A DNA stretch of 44,679 bases from Myxosarcina sp. GI1 (GTDB taxonomy: Bacteria > Cyanobacteriota > Cyanobacteriia > Cyanobacteriales > Xenococcaceae), in assembly GCF_000756305.1 (NCBI RefSeq), contig NZ_JRFE01000052.1, positions 55,716 to 100,394 on the forward strand, written 5' to 3'. Both the position numbers and the translations under genes were made by a program. The notes under the pieces are model-generated. The model was not told where the DNA came from, made no database searches, and worked only from the letters and a program-made list of their open reading frames with translations. Shown one piece after another: positions 8,719-16,361 of this stretch (positions are counted from its first letter, which is position 1; every line of letters begins with the position of its first letter).

Positions 8719-10025
8719 CAGGGTAAGCGCAAGAAAAACTAGAGCAAAATATGGTAGATGAAAAGAGAAAATAAATGACCTCAGAAACTACTATGGCTTA
8801 TGGATTTGCCAGAAAAATAGACTTAGAAAAGCAGAATATAACAGCTAAACAAACGTTACAAGAGTGGGTAACGTTTTTTGAGACGCTAGAAGACCCCAGA
8901 GGCAAACAAGGAAGAGAACATGATTTTCTAAGTATTGTCATGATTGCCATTTTGGCGGTGATTGCAGGAGCTGAGGGCTGGGATGATATTGAGCTTTACG
9001 CTGAATCTCATCAAGTGTGGCTCGAAGAATTATTGGAGTTGAAAAATGGAGTTCCTCATGCCGATACATACCGACGAGTGTTTGCATTAATTAATCCAGA
9101 ATCGCTACAAAGCTGTTTTTTGAGCTGGGTCAAACAAATCATCAAAGAAACAAAAGGAGAGATAATTGCCATTGATGGTAAACAGTCGAGAGGTTCATAT
9201 AACCGAAATCAGAAAAAATCGGCACTCCACGTAGTTAGCGCCTGGTCAAATAAAAACCGTTTGGTGTTAGGACAGGTCAAGGTCAAAGACAAAAGTAATG
9301 AAATCACCGCAATTCCTGCCTTACTAGAACTGCTAGATATTAACGGCTGTATTGTCACTCTTGATGCTATGGGAACTCAAACAGAGATTGCCGACCTAAT
9401 TATTCAACAAGGAGGAGATTATGTTTTAAGTCTCAAAGCAAATCACCCGACTCTTCTAGATTCAGTCAAACAATGTTTTAATCCGCTTAATCTTCGAGAT
9501 GGAAAAGAAATAATATCTGAGTGTAGCCATGAATCGAAGATTGAAGCTGGTCATCATCGTCTTGAAAAAAGATTCTGTTGGGTATTGCCCGTAATTCAAA
9601 TCAAAGGGCTTTACCAACAAGAGCAATGGAATGAACTCAAAACAATTGTCATGGTGAATCGAGAGCGACATTTGTGGAATAAGATTCAAATAGAAACTCA
9701 ATTCTACTTAAGCTCTCTATCTTGTGATGCCAAGCTGATTAGCAGAGCCATTCGCCAACATTGGGGAATCGAAAATCAACTACATTGGATTCTCGATGTT
9801 ACCTTCAATGAAGATAGTTCGCGAATTCGCCAAGGGCATAGTCCTGAGAATTTCACTCTTTTGAGACGCATGGCAATTAGTCTTTTGAATCAAGAAACTA
9901 ACTCTAAGCGTAGTCTAAGGCAAAAAACGAAACGAGCTGCTATGAATTGCAATTATATGTTTGATGTTCTTCTTTCTGCTTTAAAGTAGCATTTTTTTCT
10001 AGTCTATTTTCTTGCGCTTACCCTG
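8719..10025 (+). mobile_element. Complete ISAs1-family insertion sequence
   Basis: The element is 1,307 bp, bounded by 19-bp perfect terminal inverted repeats (CAGGGTAAGCGCAAGAAAA at 8719-8737, its complement at 10007-10025) and an exact 10-bp target duplication. It contains one intact transposase gene reading opposite to the interrupted host gene. Matching ends, duplication and open frame all point to a fairly recent insertion that may still be mobile. CAGGG-type ends and this size are usual for ISAs1. Confidence 0.95.
8775..9989 (+). CDS. ISAs1-family DDE transposase
   Basis: The 404-residue protein has the DDE_Tnp_ISAs1 layout: an N-terminal DUF4338-like region (FFETLEDPRGKQGREHDFLSI), then IIAIDGKQSRGS (first Asp), IVTLDAMGTQTEIA (second Asp), and RQHWGIENQLHWILDVTFNED (Glu within HWGIEN and the conserved DVTF block). 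No stop or frameshift is present, so the enzyme should be active. It would cut and join the ends of the surrounding element. The ATG at 8775 has only a weak purine-rich SD; a second ATG lies six codons in. Confidence 0.95.
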   Translation: MTSETTMAYGFARKIDLEKQNITAKQTLQEWVTFFETLEDPRGKQGREHDFLSIVMIAILAVIAGAEGWDDIELYAESHQVWLEELLELKNGVPHADTYRRVFALINPESLQSCFLSWVKQIIKETKGEIIAIDGKQSRGSYNRNQKKSALHVVSAWSNKNRLVLGQVKVKDKSNEITAIPALLELLDINGCIVTLDAMGTQTEIADLIIQQGGDYVLSLKANHPTLLDSVKQCFNPLNLRDGKEIISECSHESKIEAGHHRLEKRFCWVLPVIQIKGLYQQEQWNELKTIVMVNRERHLWNKIQIETQFYLSSLSCDAKLISRAIRQHWGIENQLHWILDVTFNEDSSRIRQGHSPENFTLLRRMAISLLNQETNSKRSLRQKTKRAAMNCNYMFDVLLSALK

Positions 10026-10035
10026 GCAGTCAAAC
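10026..10035 (+). repeat. Target-site duplication, right copy
   Basis: GCAGTCAAAC directly follows the right end of the insertion sequence and matches 8709-8718 exactly. Confidence 0.93.
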
Positions 10036-10108
10036 CTAGCGCGATCGCTCCTGTGTAAGCCAATATTTTTCTAGTCGTGCGATGTTTAAAGTAGTTTCTA
10101 AAAGTCAT

Positions 10109-10600
10109 GATTTATTATTGTTTAATTAGTAAAATTGCCGAACACCCGTCATAGTTTTAAATACAATCGAACGAGTTAATAAAAGCAATTATTTTGTGTT
10201 TGAAAAAGTATTAGCAAAATTAACTAAATCGATATCGCTGTACAAAAACATTTACCTCGTTGAAGTGTAGGCACTGAAAAACCCGATAGTCACTTGCTTT
10301 CCAAACTTTTAAAGTTCGAGCTTAACTAAAAAACTTTTTTTAATGTTTTAAATCTAGCAAGTCTCTCTATTAAACACCGTAAAAAAAATAAGTCTTTGTT
10401 TCATACATCTAAAGTCTTATCTTCAAGGCTTACTTTTGAAAGGATAAATTATGATAATTATTTCTACTAATAGATAGATATTTATTGTTTTTTGACCCTC
10501 TAAGATTTTATAGGCGTACTTAAAAATTCAAACCATTTCAATTTTTTTTTGAATTTAAGGCGAAAAACATTTTTATTAACTTAATAATCTGAGGGAAAAT
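10109..10600. other. Divergent promoter region between two paralogues
   Basis: These 492 bases lie between the start codons of the split gene (minus strand) and the lipoprotein gene (plus strand). They are very AT-rich, with long A and T runs. A 7-bp inverted repeat (ACTTGCT at 10292, AGCAAGT at 10356) is the only symmetry I noticed. No ORF worth calling was seen. The length suggests substantial regulatory or leader sequence, but no known motif is evident. Confidence 0.5.
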
Positions 10601-11422
10601 ATGAAGTTTGATAAACTTTTTTCTAAACCAATATTTTTAGTATTAATAGCAGTATCCTTATTAGGGTGTAATACTAACGAGCCTGAAGCAGAAATTCCGA
10701 CGGGAGATAGTACGGTCACTCAAACAGAAGAAAATGTTACTACAGGTGAAGTAGCAGAAAACACCAGCGATTTGTTGGGTCAGACAGTTACGATTAGAAG
10801 TAATGCTTTAGAACAAATCGAACCAGCTACTTTTACCGTAGCCGACCAGGAATTTTTTGGTGGAGAAGATATTGTAGTAGTTAACGCTAGTGGCGAACCA
10901 TTTGTATTGCCTACAGATAATGACACAGAAGTACAGGTAACTGGAGAAGTAACTGAGTTTATTGTGTCCGATATTGAGTCGGCTTACGACCTGGATTTAG
11001 ACCCAGATCTATATGTAGAATACACCGATAGACCAGCTATTATCGCTCAATCACTGGCGATCGCTCCAGAACCAGGAGAAATAACTTCCGATCCCAGCCA
11101 GTATTACGGTCAAACTCTCGCCGTTACTGGAGAAGTAGAAGATATCTATGGCGATAATGTTTTTTCTCTCGATGAAGACGAACTATTCGGTGCTAATGAT
11201 TTATTAGTATTAGTAACCGATCCTGTCGATGCCGTACAAGATAATGAAACTGTCGCAGTTACTGGAGAATTACGTTCTTTTGTCGTTAGCGATATAGAAA
11301 GAGACTACGATTTAACCTGGGACTTGGACGTACAGCGAGAAATAGAAGCAGAATATACTAATAGACCAGTGTTAGTTGTCGATCGTGTTTATCCTTCTGC
11401 TATTCCTGGAGTAGCTAAATAA
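10601..11422 (+). CDS. Lipoprotein with two OB-fold-like repeats
   Basis: The 273-residue protein starts with a lipoprotein signal (hydrophobic stretch then LLGC; Cys ~23), so it should be lipid-anchored outside the cytoplasmic membrane. An acidic linker follows. Two related beta-rich units then begin with LLGQTVTIRS and YYGQTLAVTGEV. Both units contain VTGE...F(I/V)VSDIE and end in YTDRPAIIAQS or YTNRPVLVVDRVYPSA. Within-protein similarity suggests a duplicated OB- or BOF-like fold. It is clearly homologous to the IS-split gene next door. GAGG lies six bases before the ATG at 10601. The reaction or ligand is unknown; such folds often bind small molecules or cell-wall parts, which is inference only. 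Confidence 0.8.
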   Translation: MKFDKLFSKPIFLVLIAVSLLGCNTNEPEAEIPTGDSTVTQTEENVTTGEVAENTSDLLGQTVTIRSNALEQIEPATFTVADQEFFGGEDIVVVNASGEPFVLPTDNDTEVQVTGEVTEFIVSDIESAYDLDLDPDLYVEYTDRPAIIAQSLAIAPEPGEITSDPSQYYGQTLAVTGEVEDIYGDNVFSLDEDELFGANDLLVLVTDPVDAVQDNETVAVTGELRSFVVSDIERDYDLTWDLDVQREIEAEYTNRPVLVVDRVYPSAIPGVAK

Positions 11423-11483
11423 ACCACATTGCATTCATTAGTAGCTATTACCAGGAAAATTACATTTCAATAATGCAAACAAT

Positions 11484-11507
11484 GCGACCGATAATAGTAT
11501 CGGTCGC
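11484..11507 (+). terminator. Strong hairpin after the lipoprotein gene
   Basis: A perfect 10-bp stem (GCGACCGATA / TATCGGTCGC) with a 4-base loop lies 61 bases past the lipoprotein stop codon. The nearest T-run begins about 13 bases later, so it is not a classic intrinsic terminator, though it may end or protect the transcript. Confidence 0.5.
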
Positions 11508-11593
11508 CAAAATAACTAATTTTTTTTACCGCCCTCGCTTTCCCCCAAACGCTAAAATCAAAAATAAGACAAAAATTATAAATACTAAGATCG

Positions 11594-11854
11594 ATGCCGC
11601 GACTAAATCTTTATAGCCTGTCGATGCAAATAAGTCGGATGTTCGAGCGTGGAGAGTCTTGGTTCTGTACTGCTAAAGTAAGAGATTGGCTTAAAGAACG
11701 CAACGAAAACCCCGATGATTATGAAATATTGTTTCACGAAAAACCCGCACCGCCAGATTCGGGTTTAATTATCATGCAGGAAATAGAATTACGGCGCAAA
11801 GATGGCAAACCCGTCGATTCCTGGCTACAAGAAGAAATTAATCGATATACTTAA
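11594..11854 (+). CDS. Small conserved-looking hypothetical protein
   Basis: The 86-residue protein is soluble, with no signal peptide or membrane segment. It reads as a compact alpha/beta protein: a basic amphipathic start with SRMFERGESWFCTAKVRDWL, then a DDYEILFHEKP strand region and a C-terminal EIELRRKDGKPVDSWLQEEI. I do not recognise a named family. Regular codon use and a well-ordered sequence make a real gene likely. The ATG at 11594 has only a weak SD. No neighbour suggests a role. Confidence 0.6.
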   Translation: MPRLNLYSLSMQISRMFERGESWFCTAKVRDWLKERNENPDDYEILFHEKPAPPDSGLIIMQEIELRRKDGKPVDSWLQEEINRYT

Positions 11855-12071
11855 AAAGAGAATAGGGAGTAGGAAACGGGGAACAGGCAATGGGAAAATA
11901 TAATATCGTTTTAGTTTTTAGTTAAGTTAATACAGATGGTTGACGCGGGGACAGTGAGACTCAAAGACACGGAGAAATTATCTATCTCAGGTATTCTCTA
12001 GATTGATATAAGAGGTAAATTATGTAAATTATTTTGACTTTTGACTTTTTACTTCCTACTTTTTACTTTTT

Positions 12072-12845
12072 TTAAAGTCCCCAATATTCGATTCTCTCCT
12101 GTAGCCAGCCAGATTCTTGCCAACGAGCGATCGCGTCATTGACCTTATCTCGCAATTCTTGATACTGCAAACCTCTCGGCATCACAATAGATAGAGGTGC
12201 GCCTGAAAGTCTTTCTGGTAATAATTTATATTCGGGATATTCTTGTATCCAACCAGTTAACACGCTGCGATCGCCTGCAAACGCATCGGCTTGTTGGGTT
12301 TCTAATAGCTTTAAAGCTCCTGCATAAGAATCTACGCCGATTAAAGTAGCGTTGGGAAGTCGATTGCGAATAACGGCAATAGTAGCTGAGTTTTCCAAGA
12401 CGGCAATAGTCGCTCGACTCAAGCTGTCTATATTTTTAATGTTTGCATCTTTAGTAACTAAACCCGTACCGTCTAAATAATAATAGGGACTAAATTCTAC
12501 TATTCTAGAACGAGAAGTAGTTACAGAAATTCGGGCGATCGCTAAATCCACCTTATCGTCTAACACCACCTGCAATCTTTCTTTATTACTAACGGGTACA
12601 AACTCTATAGCTTCTGAGTCACCCAATAATTCTGCTGCTAATTTACGAGCAATATCTATTTCTAATCCTGCTAAATTTCCTTTAGCATCTGTAAAACCCA
12701 AAGGACGCAAATTATCTTTTACTCCAACTATAATTTGTCCGCGATCTTTTATTTCCGTCCATTCAGCAGCCACAGAAAAACTAGGAAGCGATAAGGCTGT
12801 TATCGTTCCTATAGCCATAGCCAAATTAAAAAAACTTTGTTTCAT
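12072..12845 (-). CDS. Periplasmic amino-acid-type solute-binding protein (SBP_bac_3)
   Basis: The 257 residues begin with a Sec signal peptide (MKQSFFNLAMAIG... cut after VAA, residue ~27). A type II periplasmic binding domain follows, with GQIIVGVKDNLRPLGF, GLEIDIARKLAAELLG, and VDLAIARISVTTSRSRIVEFSPYYY. This family delivers polar amino acids to ABC importers. No permease or ATPase gene is nearby, so it may serve a transporter encoded elsewhere or act as a sensor. It begins 14 bases after the kinase gene ends on the same strand, so the two are probably co-transcribed. The ligand cannot be read from the sequence. Confidence 0.87.
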   Translation of the reverse strand: MKQSFFNLAMAIGTITALSLPSFSVAAEWTEIKDRGQIIVGVKDNLRPLGFTDAKGNLAGLEIDIARKLAAELLGDSEAIEFVPVSNKERLQVVLDDKVDLAIARISVTTSRSRIVEFSPYYYLDGTGLVTKDANIKNIDSLSRATIAVLENSATIAVIRNRLPNATLIGVDSYAGALKLLETQQADAFAGDRSVLTGWIQEYPEYKLLPERLSGAPLSIVMPRGLQYQELRDKVNDAIARWQESGWLQERIEYWGL

Positions 12846-12859
12846 TTATTGAAATTACT

Positions 12860-13846
12860 TCAAAGTTTTTCCAAAAGAGCGCGAGTTTCTGACGTTGGCA
12901 GACGCGCACCCAAACTAGTGACTAGTGTTGCTGATGCCAAAGAAGCCAACTTACCTGCTTCAGCAAAGGTCATATCGTTAGTAATACCGTAAAGTAAAGC
13001 ACCTGCATACATATCTCCAGCACCCACCGTATCGATCGCCTTAACGGAAACTGGATCGATTTCAATTAAATTATCGCCGTCAAAAATAATCGAGCCATTA
13101 GCACCGCGAGTAATCGCAAATCCTTTCGCCAGAGTTTTAAGATAGTCGATCGCTACATCAAGATCTTCAGTATCAGCCATCAGCAAAGCCTCACTTTCAT
13201 TGGCAAACAGAAAATCCACACCAGAACCAATAATTTCTAACAATCCTTGCTTAAAAAATTTCACCATATTTAAATCGGCGAGGCTAAAAGCTACTTTACT
13301 ACCTGCCTCATGGGCGATTTCTCTAGCTTTAATTGCTGCCTGTTTGCTAGCTTCGCCACTTACGAGATAGCCTTCGATGTAGGTGTATTTAGCATCTTTA
13401 ATTGCTTCGGGAACCAATTCTACATTAGAAAAAGTGCTAGAAATTCCCAAAAACGTATTCATGGTGCGATCGGCATCGGGAGTAACAAACACCAAACATT
13501 TACCCGTTACCCCTGATTCTGGATCGCGATCTGCCAAATTTGTCGCTACGCCGCAATCTATGAGATCTTTAGTATAAAATTGCCCTGGTTCGTCATTAGC
13601 AACCTTACAAGAGTAAAAAGCCTTACCGCCAAACTGACTGACAGCAATTAAAGTATTAGCCGCAGAACCCCCACAAGAGCGTTTGGTCGAATGTTCTTGG
13701 AGATGACTCAAAATTTTGTTTTGACTCTCCTCATCCAGCAAAGTCATCACGCCTTTATCTATACCCAAGTCTTGCAGAACCTCTGGAGAAACTTCAAACT
13801 CAATATCTAGCAGAGCATTTCCCAAGCCATATACGTCGTATTTCAT
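12860..13846 (-). CDS. PfkB-family carbohydrate/adenosine kinase
   Basis: The 328-residue protein has the PfkB (ribokinase) fold: DVYGLGNALLDIEFEV at the N-terminus, a glycine-rich SCGGSAANTLIAVSQFGG block, and the catalytic DTVGAGDMYAGALLYG near the C-terminus (catalytic Asp278). The family phosphorylates sugars or nucleosides with ATP. Close cyanobacterial relatives are usually annotated as adenosine kinase, which would salvage adenosine released from S-adenosylhomocysteine breakdown. That substrate is inferred from family resemblance. It is the first gene of a two-gene leftward unit with the solute-binding protein. The start ATG at 13846 gives a normal-length N-terminus. Confidence 0.88.
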   Translation of the reverse strand: MKYDVYGLGNALLDIEFEVSPEVLQDLGIDKGVMTLLDEESQNKILSHLQEHSTKRSCGGSAANTLIAVSQFGGKAFYSCKVANDEPGQFYTKDLIDCGVATNLADRDPESGVTGKCLVFVTPDADRTMNTFLGISSTFSNVELVPEAIKDAKYTYIEGYLVSGEASKQAAIKAREIAHEAGSKVAFSLADLNMVKFFKQGLLEIIGSGVDFLFANESEALLMADTEDLDVAIDYLKTLAKGFAITRGANGSIIFDGDNLIEIDPVSVKAIDTVGAGDMYAGALLYGITNDMTFAEAGKLASLASATLVTSLGARLPTSETRALLEKL

Positions 13847-14116
13847 AAAAGTTGTTTAAAAGAGCGATTTCAAAGTTACTAGATGCTATTTCCGTCTTCC
13901 GCGTTTTGCGTTACCTAGTCTTAAGCAAGATACCATAAATAGATAGTTGTTATCATGTTGGTCGTCGATGGCGATCGTAATAATTAAGCCAAGATCGTAA
14001 TTTTTAGGTTCAAAATTATACAGATTTAGAAAATAGCTAAAACGGGTACAAATCAACCCGCATTTACACTCAAAAAGTGTTTGAATTATTTTGATATCAT
14101 TTTATAAAGGTAAAGT

Positions 14117-14329
14117 ATGTCAAAAGTTATGTTAACTGTAGAGCAAATTGAAGCTGCTATTCTCAAGCTTCCACCTGACAAGTTTAAAATACTACAAGAA
14201 TGGTTTTTAAATCTAGACCATCAGCAATGGGACAAACAGCTAGAACAAAACATTGCTAATGGTAAGCTAGATGCTTTAGCTAGAGAAGCAATCTCTGATT
14301 TTGAAGCAGGTCACTACAAAGCAATCTAA
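14117..14329 (+). CDS. Antitoxin-like protein of a decayed toxin-antitoxin pair
   Basis: The 70-residue protein resembles small antitoxins paired with ParE/RelE toxins: a short helical N-terminus (TVEQIEAAILKLPPDKFKILQEWF) and an acidic tail (LAREAISDFEAGHYKAI) expected to cover the toxin. Its stop overlaps the next start as TAATG, a classic coupled arrangement. The downstream toxin carries an in-frame stop, so this antitoxin may now be an orphan. GGTAAAG lies just before the ATG at 14117. Confidence 0.75.
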   Translation: MSKVMLTVEQIEAAILKLPPDKFKILQEWFLNLDHQQWDKQLEQNIANGKLDALAREAISDFEAGHYKAI

Positions 14330-14586
14330 TGCACTACACCACTCGCCGATTTTGGGAGTGCTACAACTCTTTAACTAAAGTAGCGCAGCAAACCGCAGAT
14401 CGTTGCTACGAATTGCTAAAAAGCGATCCGTCACATCCATCGCTACATTTTAAGAAGGTTGGCAAATAACGATCGGTCAGAGTAGGACAAAGTTATCGAG
14501 CATTAGGTGTGGAAGTCGAAAAAGGTATATTGTGGTTTTGGATCGGCACTCACGCAGAATACGACAGGCTAATTGACAATCGGTAG
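14329..14586 (+). pseudogene. RelE/ParE-type toxin broken by an in-frame stop
   Basis: From the ATG at 14329 the frame reads MHYTTRRFWECYNSL... to ...LHFKKVGK, then TAA at 14467-14469. It then resumes in the same frame as RSVRVGQSYRALGVEV...LWFWIGTHAEYDRLI to the TAG at 14584. The two halves together form a normal ~85-residue RelE/ParE-like toxin, whose family typically has a residue such as Tyr or Trp where the stop lies (K-V-G-x-x-S-V-R-V). A single base change would explain it. The truncated 46-residue product lacks the conserved RVG...HAEYD half and should be inactive. Confidence 0.85.
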
Positions 14587-14591
14587 TTTCT

Positions 14592-14762
14592 ATGTATATC
14601 GATTGTGGAGTCAAGCTAGGCTGGTTGATTAATCCTGACGAAAAACAAGTAGAGATTTATCGCCGCGATCGCGTCAAAGAAGTATTAAACAACCCTGAAA
14701 GTTTATCTGGTGAAGATATTTTGTCTGAATTAATTGTCGATTTATCTTCCATACTGAATTGA
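14592..14762 (+). pseudogene. C-terminal remnant of a Uma2-family (DUF820) endonuclease gene
   Basis: A 56-residue frame (MYIDCGVKLGWLINPDEKQV...) matches the end of Uma2-type proteins: CGVxLGWLINP, VEIYR, and a NPESLSGEDIL...DLSSIL tail. The N-terminal two-thirds, including catalytic residues, is missing; the sequence just upstream is the toxin remnant. Uma2 genes are very numerous in cyanobacteria and often decay. It adds to the picture of a degrading accessory patch between 14,100 and 14,800. Confidence 0.8.
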
Positions 14763-14835
14763 ATGGCGACTGCTGTTGACTATAGTAGTACTGTTCCTAT
14801 ATAAACAGGAAATAAATACTTCTATTTAAAGTAAA

Positions 14836-15840
14836 ATGGCTCTAATATCGTTATTGTTTTTTATGATAGTTATATTTCTATTTCCAGGTTTAATATCTGC
14901 CTGTATAACTTTATTACTACCCAGACAACTTATAACAACATATATCAAAATTTTTATAATAATAGCTATTTGGTTTTATGCTCAGACAATTCAGATTCCC
15001 TATCCCAACAATCTTAGCGATCGCTTTGCAGGATTAGATGAAGAAATATTTTGGGCTAATGTCATAACCGCTATCTTAGCTATTTTACTCAAAGTTGCGT
15101 TTATTAAAATTAATAATAACCATAGACACAATAGCTCAGTATCAGCAGAATTTATCGATCTATATAAAGATGTTTTAAGAGGAATCAATTACTTAATATC
15201 TGTTGTTTATGGATTGCTTGCAGCCTATCTTCTTAATTTGTTTTACGGAGATATGTTTGCAGGTTTTCAACCAGCTTATTTAGCTTATTTGCTGTCTGCT
15301 ATTAGCATAATTGTTTTTTGTAGCTTTACTGTCTTGTTAACATCACCTTTACTAAACAGTAGCTATACTGTTTTTGATAGACACTTTCGTTTTTTTGCTT
15401 ATAGTTTATGTGCGGCAATGTCGGCTTTACTTATTTTTAGCTTAAGTATTCCTCCATTAGTTGTAGCAAAAACTAAACAAACAATAAACATCCATTCTAA
15501 GACAAACACAAAATATTGTATTCAGGTGCTTTCTGCGGGAGGTAAACAAAGATATCAAAATATAACTACATTATTAGATTTGTCTCCTTTGACCATGTGG
15601 TCAAAAGCTCTAATCGGTAGTCCATTTGGTTGGGGAAGACCTTATTTTCATGCTCTATTAGTAGTAAAAAAACAAAGTTCGACCGCTTTATATAATTGGT
15701 CTTATAAACAGAGACAATGGAATATTTTAGCACCGAATTTTGCTAAAAAGGCAAGTATAGACCAACCTGTAATTGTATGTAAGCCACAACGAAATTACAT
15801 AGAGCAAATTCCTTTGATAGTCTCCAAAAAAAATTTATAA
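14836..15840 (+). CDS. Hypothetical multi-pass membrane protein
   Basis: The 334 residues start with hydrophobic segments (about 1-25, 33-52, 72-92), a polar stretch (95-120), and further segments (about 120-142, 148-172, 190-212). A soluble C-terminal ~115 residues follows (TKQTINIHSKTNTKYCIQVL...), probably outside the cytoplasm. I recognise no family. The start ATG at 14836 follows an AT-rich leader with a short TTCCT/AGGAA hairpin. No neighbour suggests a function. Confidence 0.6.
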   Translation: MALISLLFFMIVIFLFPGLISACITLLLPRQLITTYIKIFIIIAIWFYAQTIQIPYPNNLSDRFAGLDEEIFWANVITAILAILLKVAFIKINNNHRHNSSVSAEFIDLYKDVLRGINYLISVVYGLLAAYLLNLFYGDMFAGFQPAYLAYLLSAISIIVFCSFTVLLTSPLLNSSYTVFDRHFRFFAYSLCAAMSALLIFSLSIPPLVVAKTKQTINIHSKTNTKYCIQVLSAGGKQRYQNITTLLDLSPLTMWSKALIGSPFGWGRPYFHALLVVKKQSSTALYNWSYKQRQWNILAPNFAKKASIDQPVIVCKPQRNYIEQIPLIVSKKNL

Positions 15841-15997
15841 ATGAATGTATAGTAGGCATTATAAACAGCTATTTATTACCACAAGCAATTTTGCTAATGC
15901 ATACTCATAATCAAATTTCGCTTTTCTGTGCCGAGTAATTTGGTGGGTAATTGACTATTAGTGTAAACAACAAAACAATTTGATAGTAGCCAATGGA

Positions 15998-16020
15998 TTG
16001 GGTTGAGGCGCGAAACCCAA
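15998..16020. other. Inverted repeat upstream of the copper operon
   Basis: TTGGGTT at 15998-16004 pairs with AACCCAA at 16014-16020 across a 9-base loop. It lies about 160 bases after the membrane-protein gene and just before the MerR-type promoter. No T-run follows, so its role is unclear. Confidence 0.35.
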
Positions 16021-16052
16021 AACTTAATACTTTGTCTAACTAATAAACGGCT

Positions 16053-16083
16053 TGACTCTCTAGTTAGCTTGAGAGTTTAAACT
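16053..16083 (+). promoter_or_regulatory. MerR/CueR-type promoter-operator
   Basis: A -35 TTGACT (16053-16058) and a -10-like TAAACT (16078-16083) are separated by 19 bp, the over-long spacer typical of MerR-family promoters. Inside the spacer is a dyad, ACTCTC (16055-16060) and GAGAGT (16071-16076), with 10 bases between. This closely follows the layout of ZntR/CueR/MerR operators, in which the regulator twists DNA to activate the promoter when metal binds. It lies 30 bases before a copper-chaperone gene, so copper-responsive control of the next genes is likely. No merR-family gene is in the window. Confidence 0.82.
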
Positions 16084-16113
16084 AAAATTAATAAACTTAA
16101 AAATTTAAAAATT

Positions 16114-16308
16114 ATGAATATACAGCTAAAAGTTCCCGATATGATGTGCGGTGCTTGTGGTGAAACTATTACCAAAGCAATTCTCACGGTAGATCCCAAA
16201 GCTTCGGTAAAAGCCGATCCCGAAACCAAACAGGTAACGATAAATACTGAGGCTTCCGAGTCGTCAGTAAAAGAAGCGATCTCATCTGCTGGATATTCTC
16301 CAGCTTGA
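16114..16308 (+). CDS. HMA-domain metallochaperone (CopZ/Atx1-like)
   Basis: The 64-residue protein is a single heavy-metal-associated domain of ferredoxin-like fold with the metal-binding motif MMCGAC near the start (CxxC) and the usual GYSP end. Such proteins bind Cu(I) in the cytoplasm and hand it to a copper ATPase, here encoded 53 bases downstream on the same strand. Position behind a MerR-type promoter and ahead of the ATPase and cupredoxin supports a copper rather than a zinc role. The motif C-G-A-C differs slightly from the more common CxSC. It is probably the first gene of the copper operon. Confidence 0.9.
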   Translation: MNIQLKVPDMMCGACGETITKAILTVDPKASVKADPETKQVTINTEASESSVKEAISSAGYSPA

Positions 16309-16361
16309 GACGTGGCAGTCGGGATTAAAAATCGGTAGGGAAACAGAGGAATAAGAAGATT

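Larger units (their letters stand above)
7958..10108 (-). pseudogene. Secreted OB-fold-like repeat protein, split by an ISAs1-family element
   Basis: The gene is in two parts on the minus strand. The 5' part (10108-10026) encodes a basic N-terminus and hydrophobic stretch, and the 3' part (down to 7958) encodes the rest. Removing 8719-10025 and one copy of GCAGTCAAAC joins them in frame into a ~277-residue protein. It has a Sec-type signal peptide (likely cut near LTA-QE) and two related beta-rich units, each with a GQTVTVRS- or NQTIAVEGEV-like start and an ENRPAIVAD- or TDRPVIVADDVYPSA-like end. It is a clear paralogue of the lipoprotein at 10601-11422. Any product from the distal part alone (TTG at 8716) would lack export. 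Function is unknown. Confidence 0.88.
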
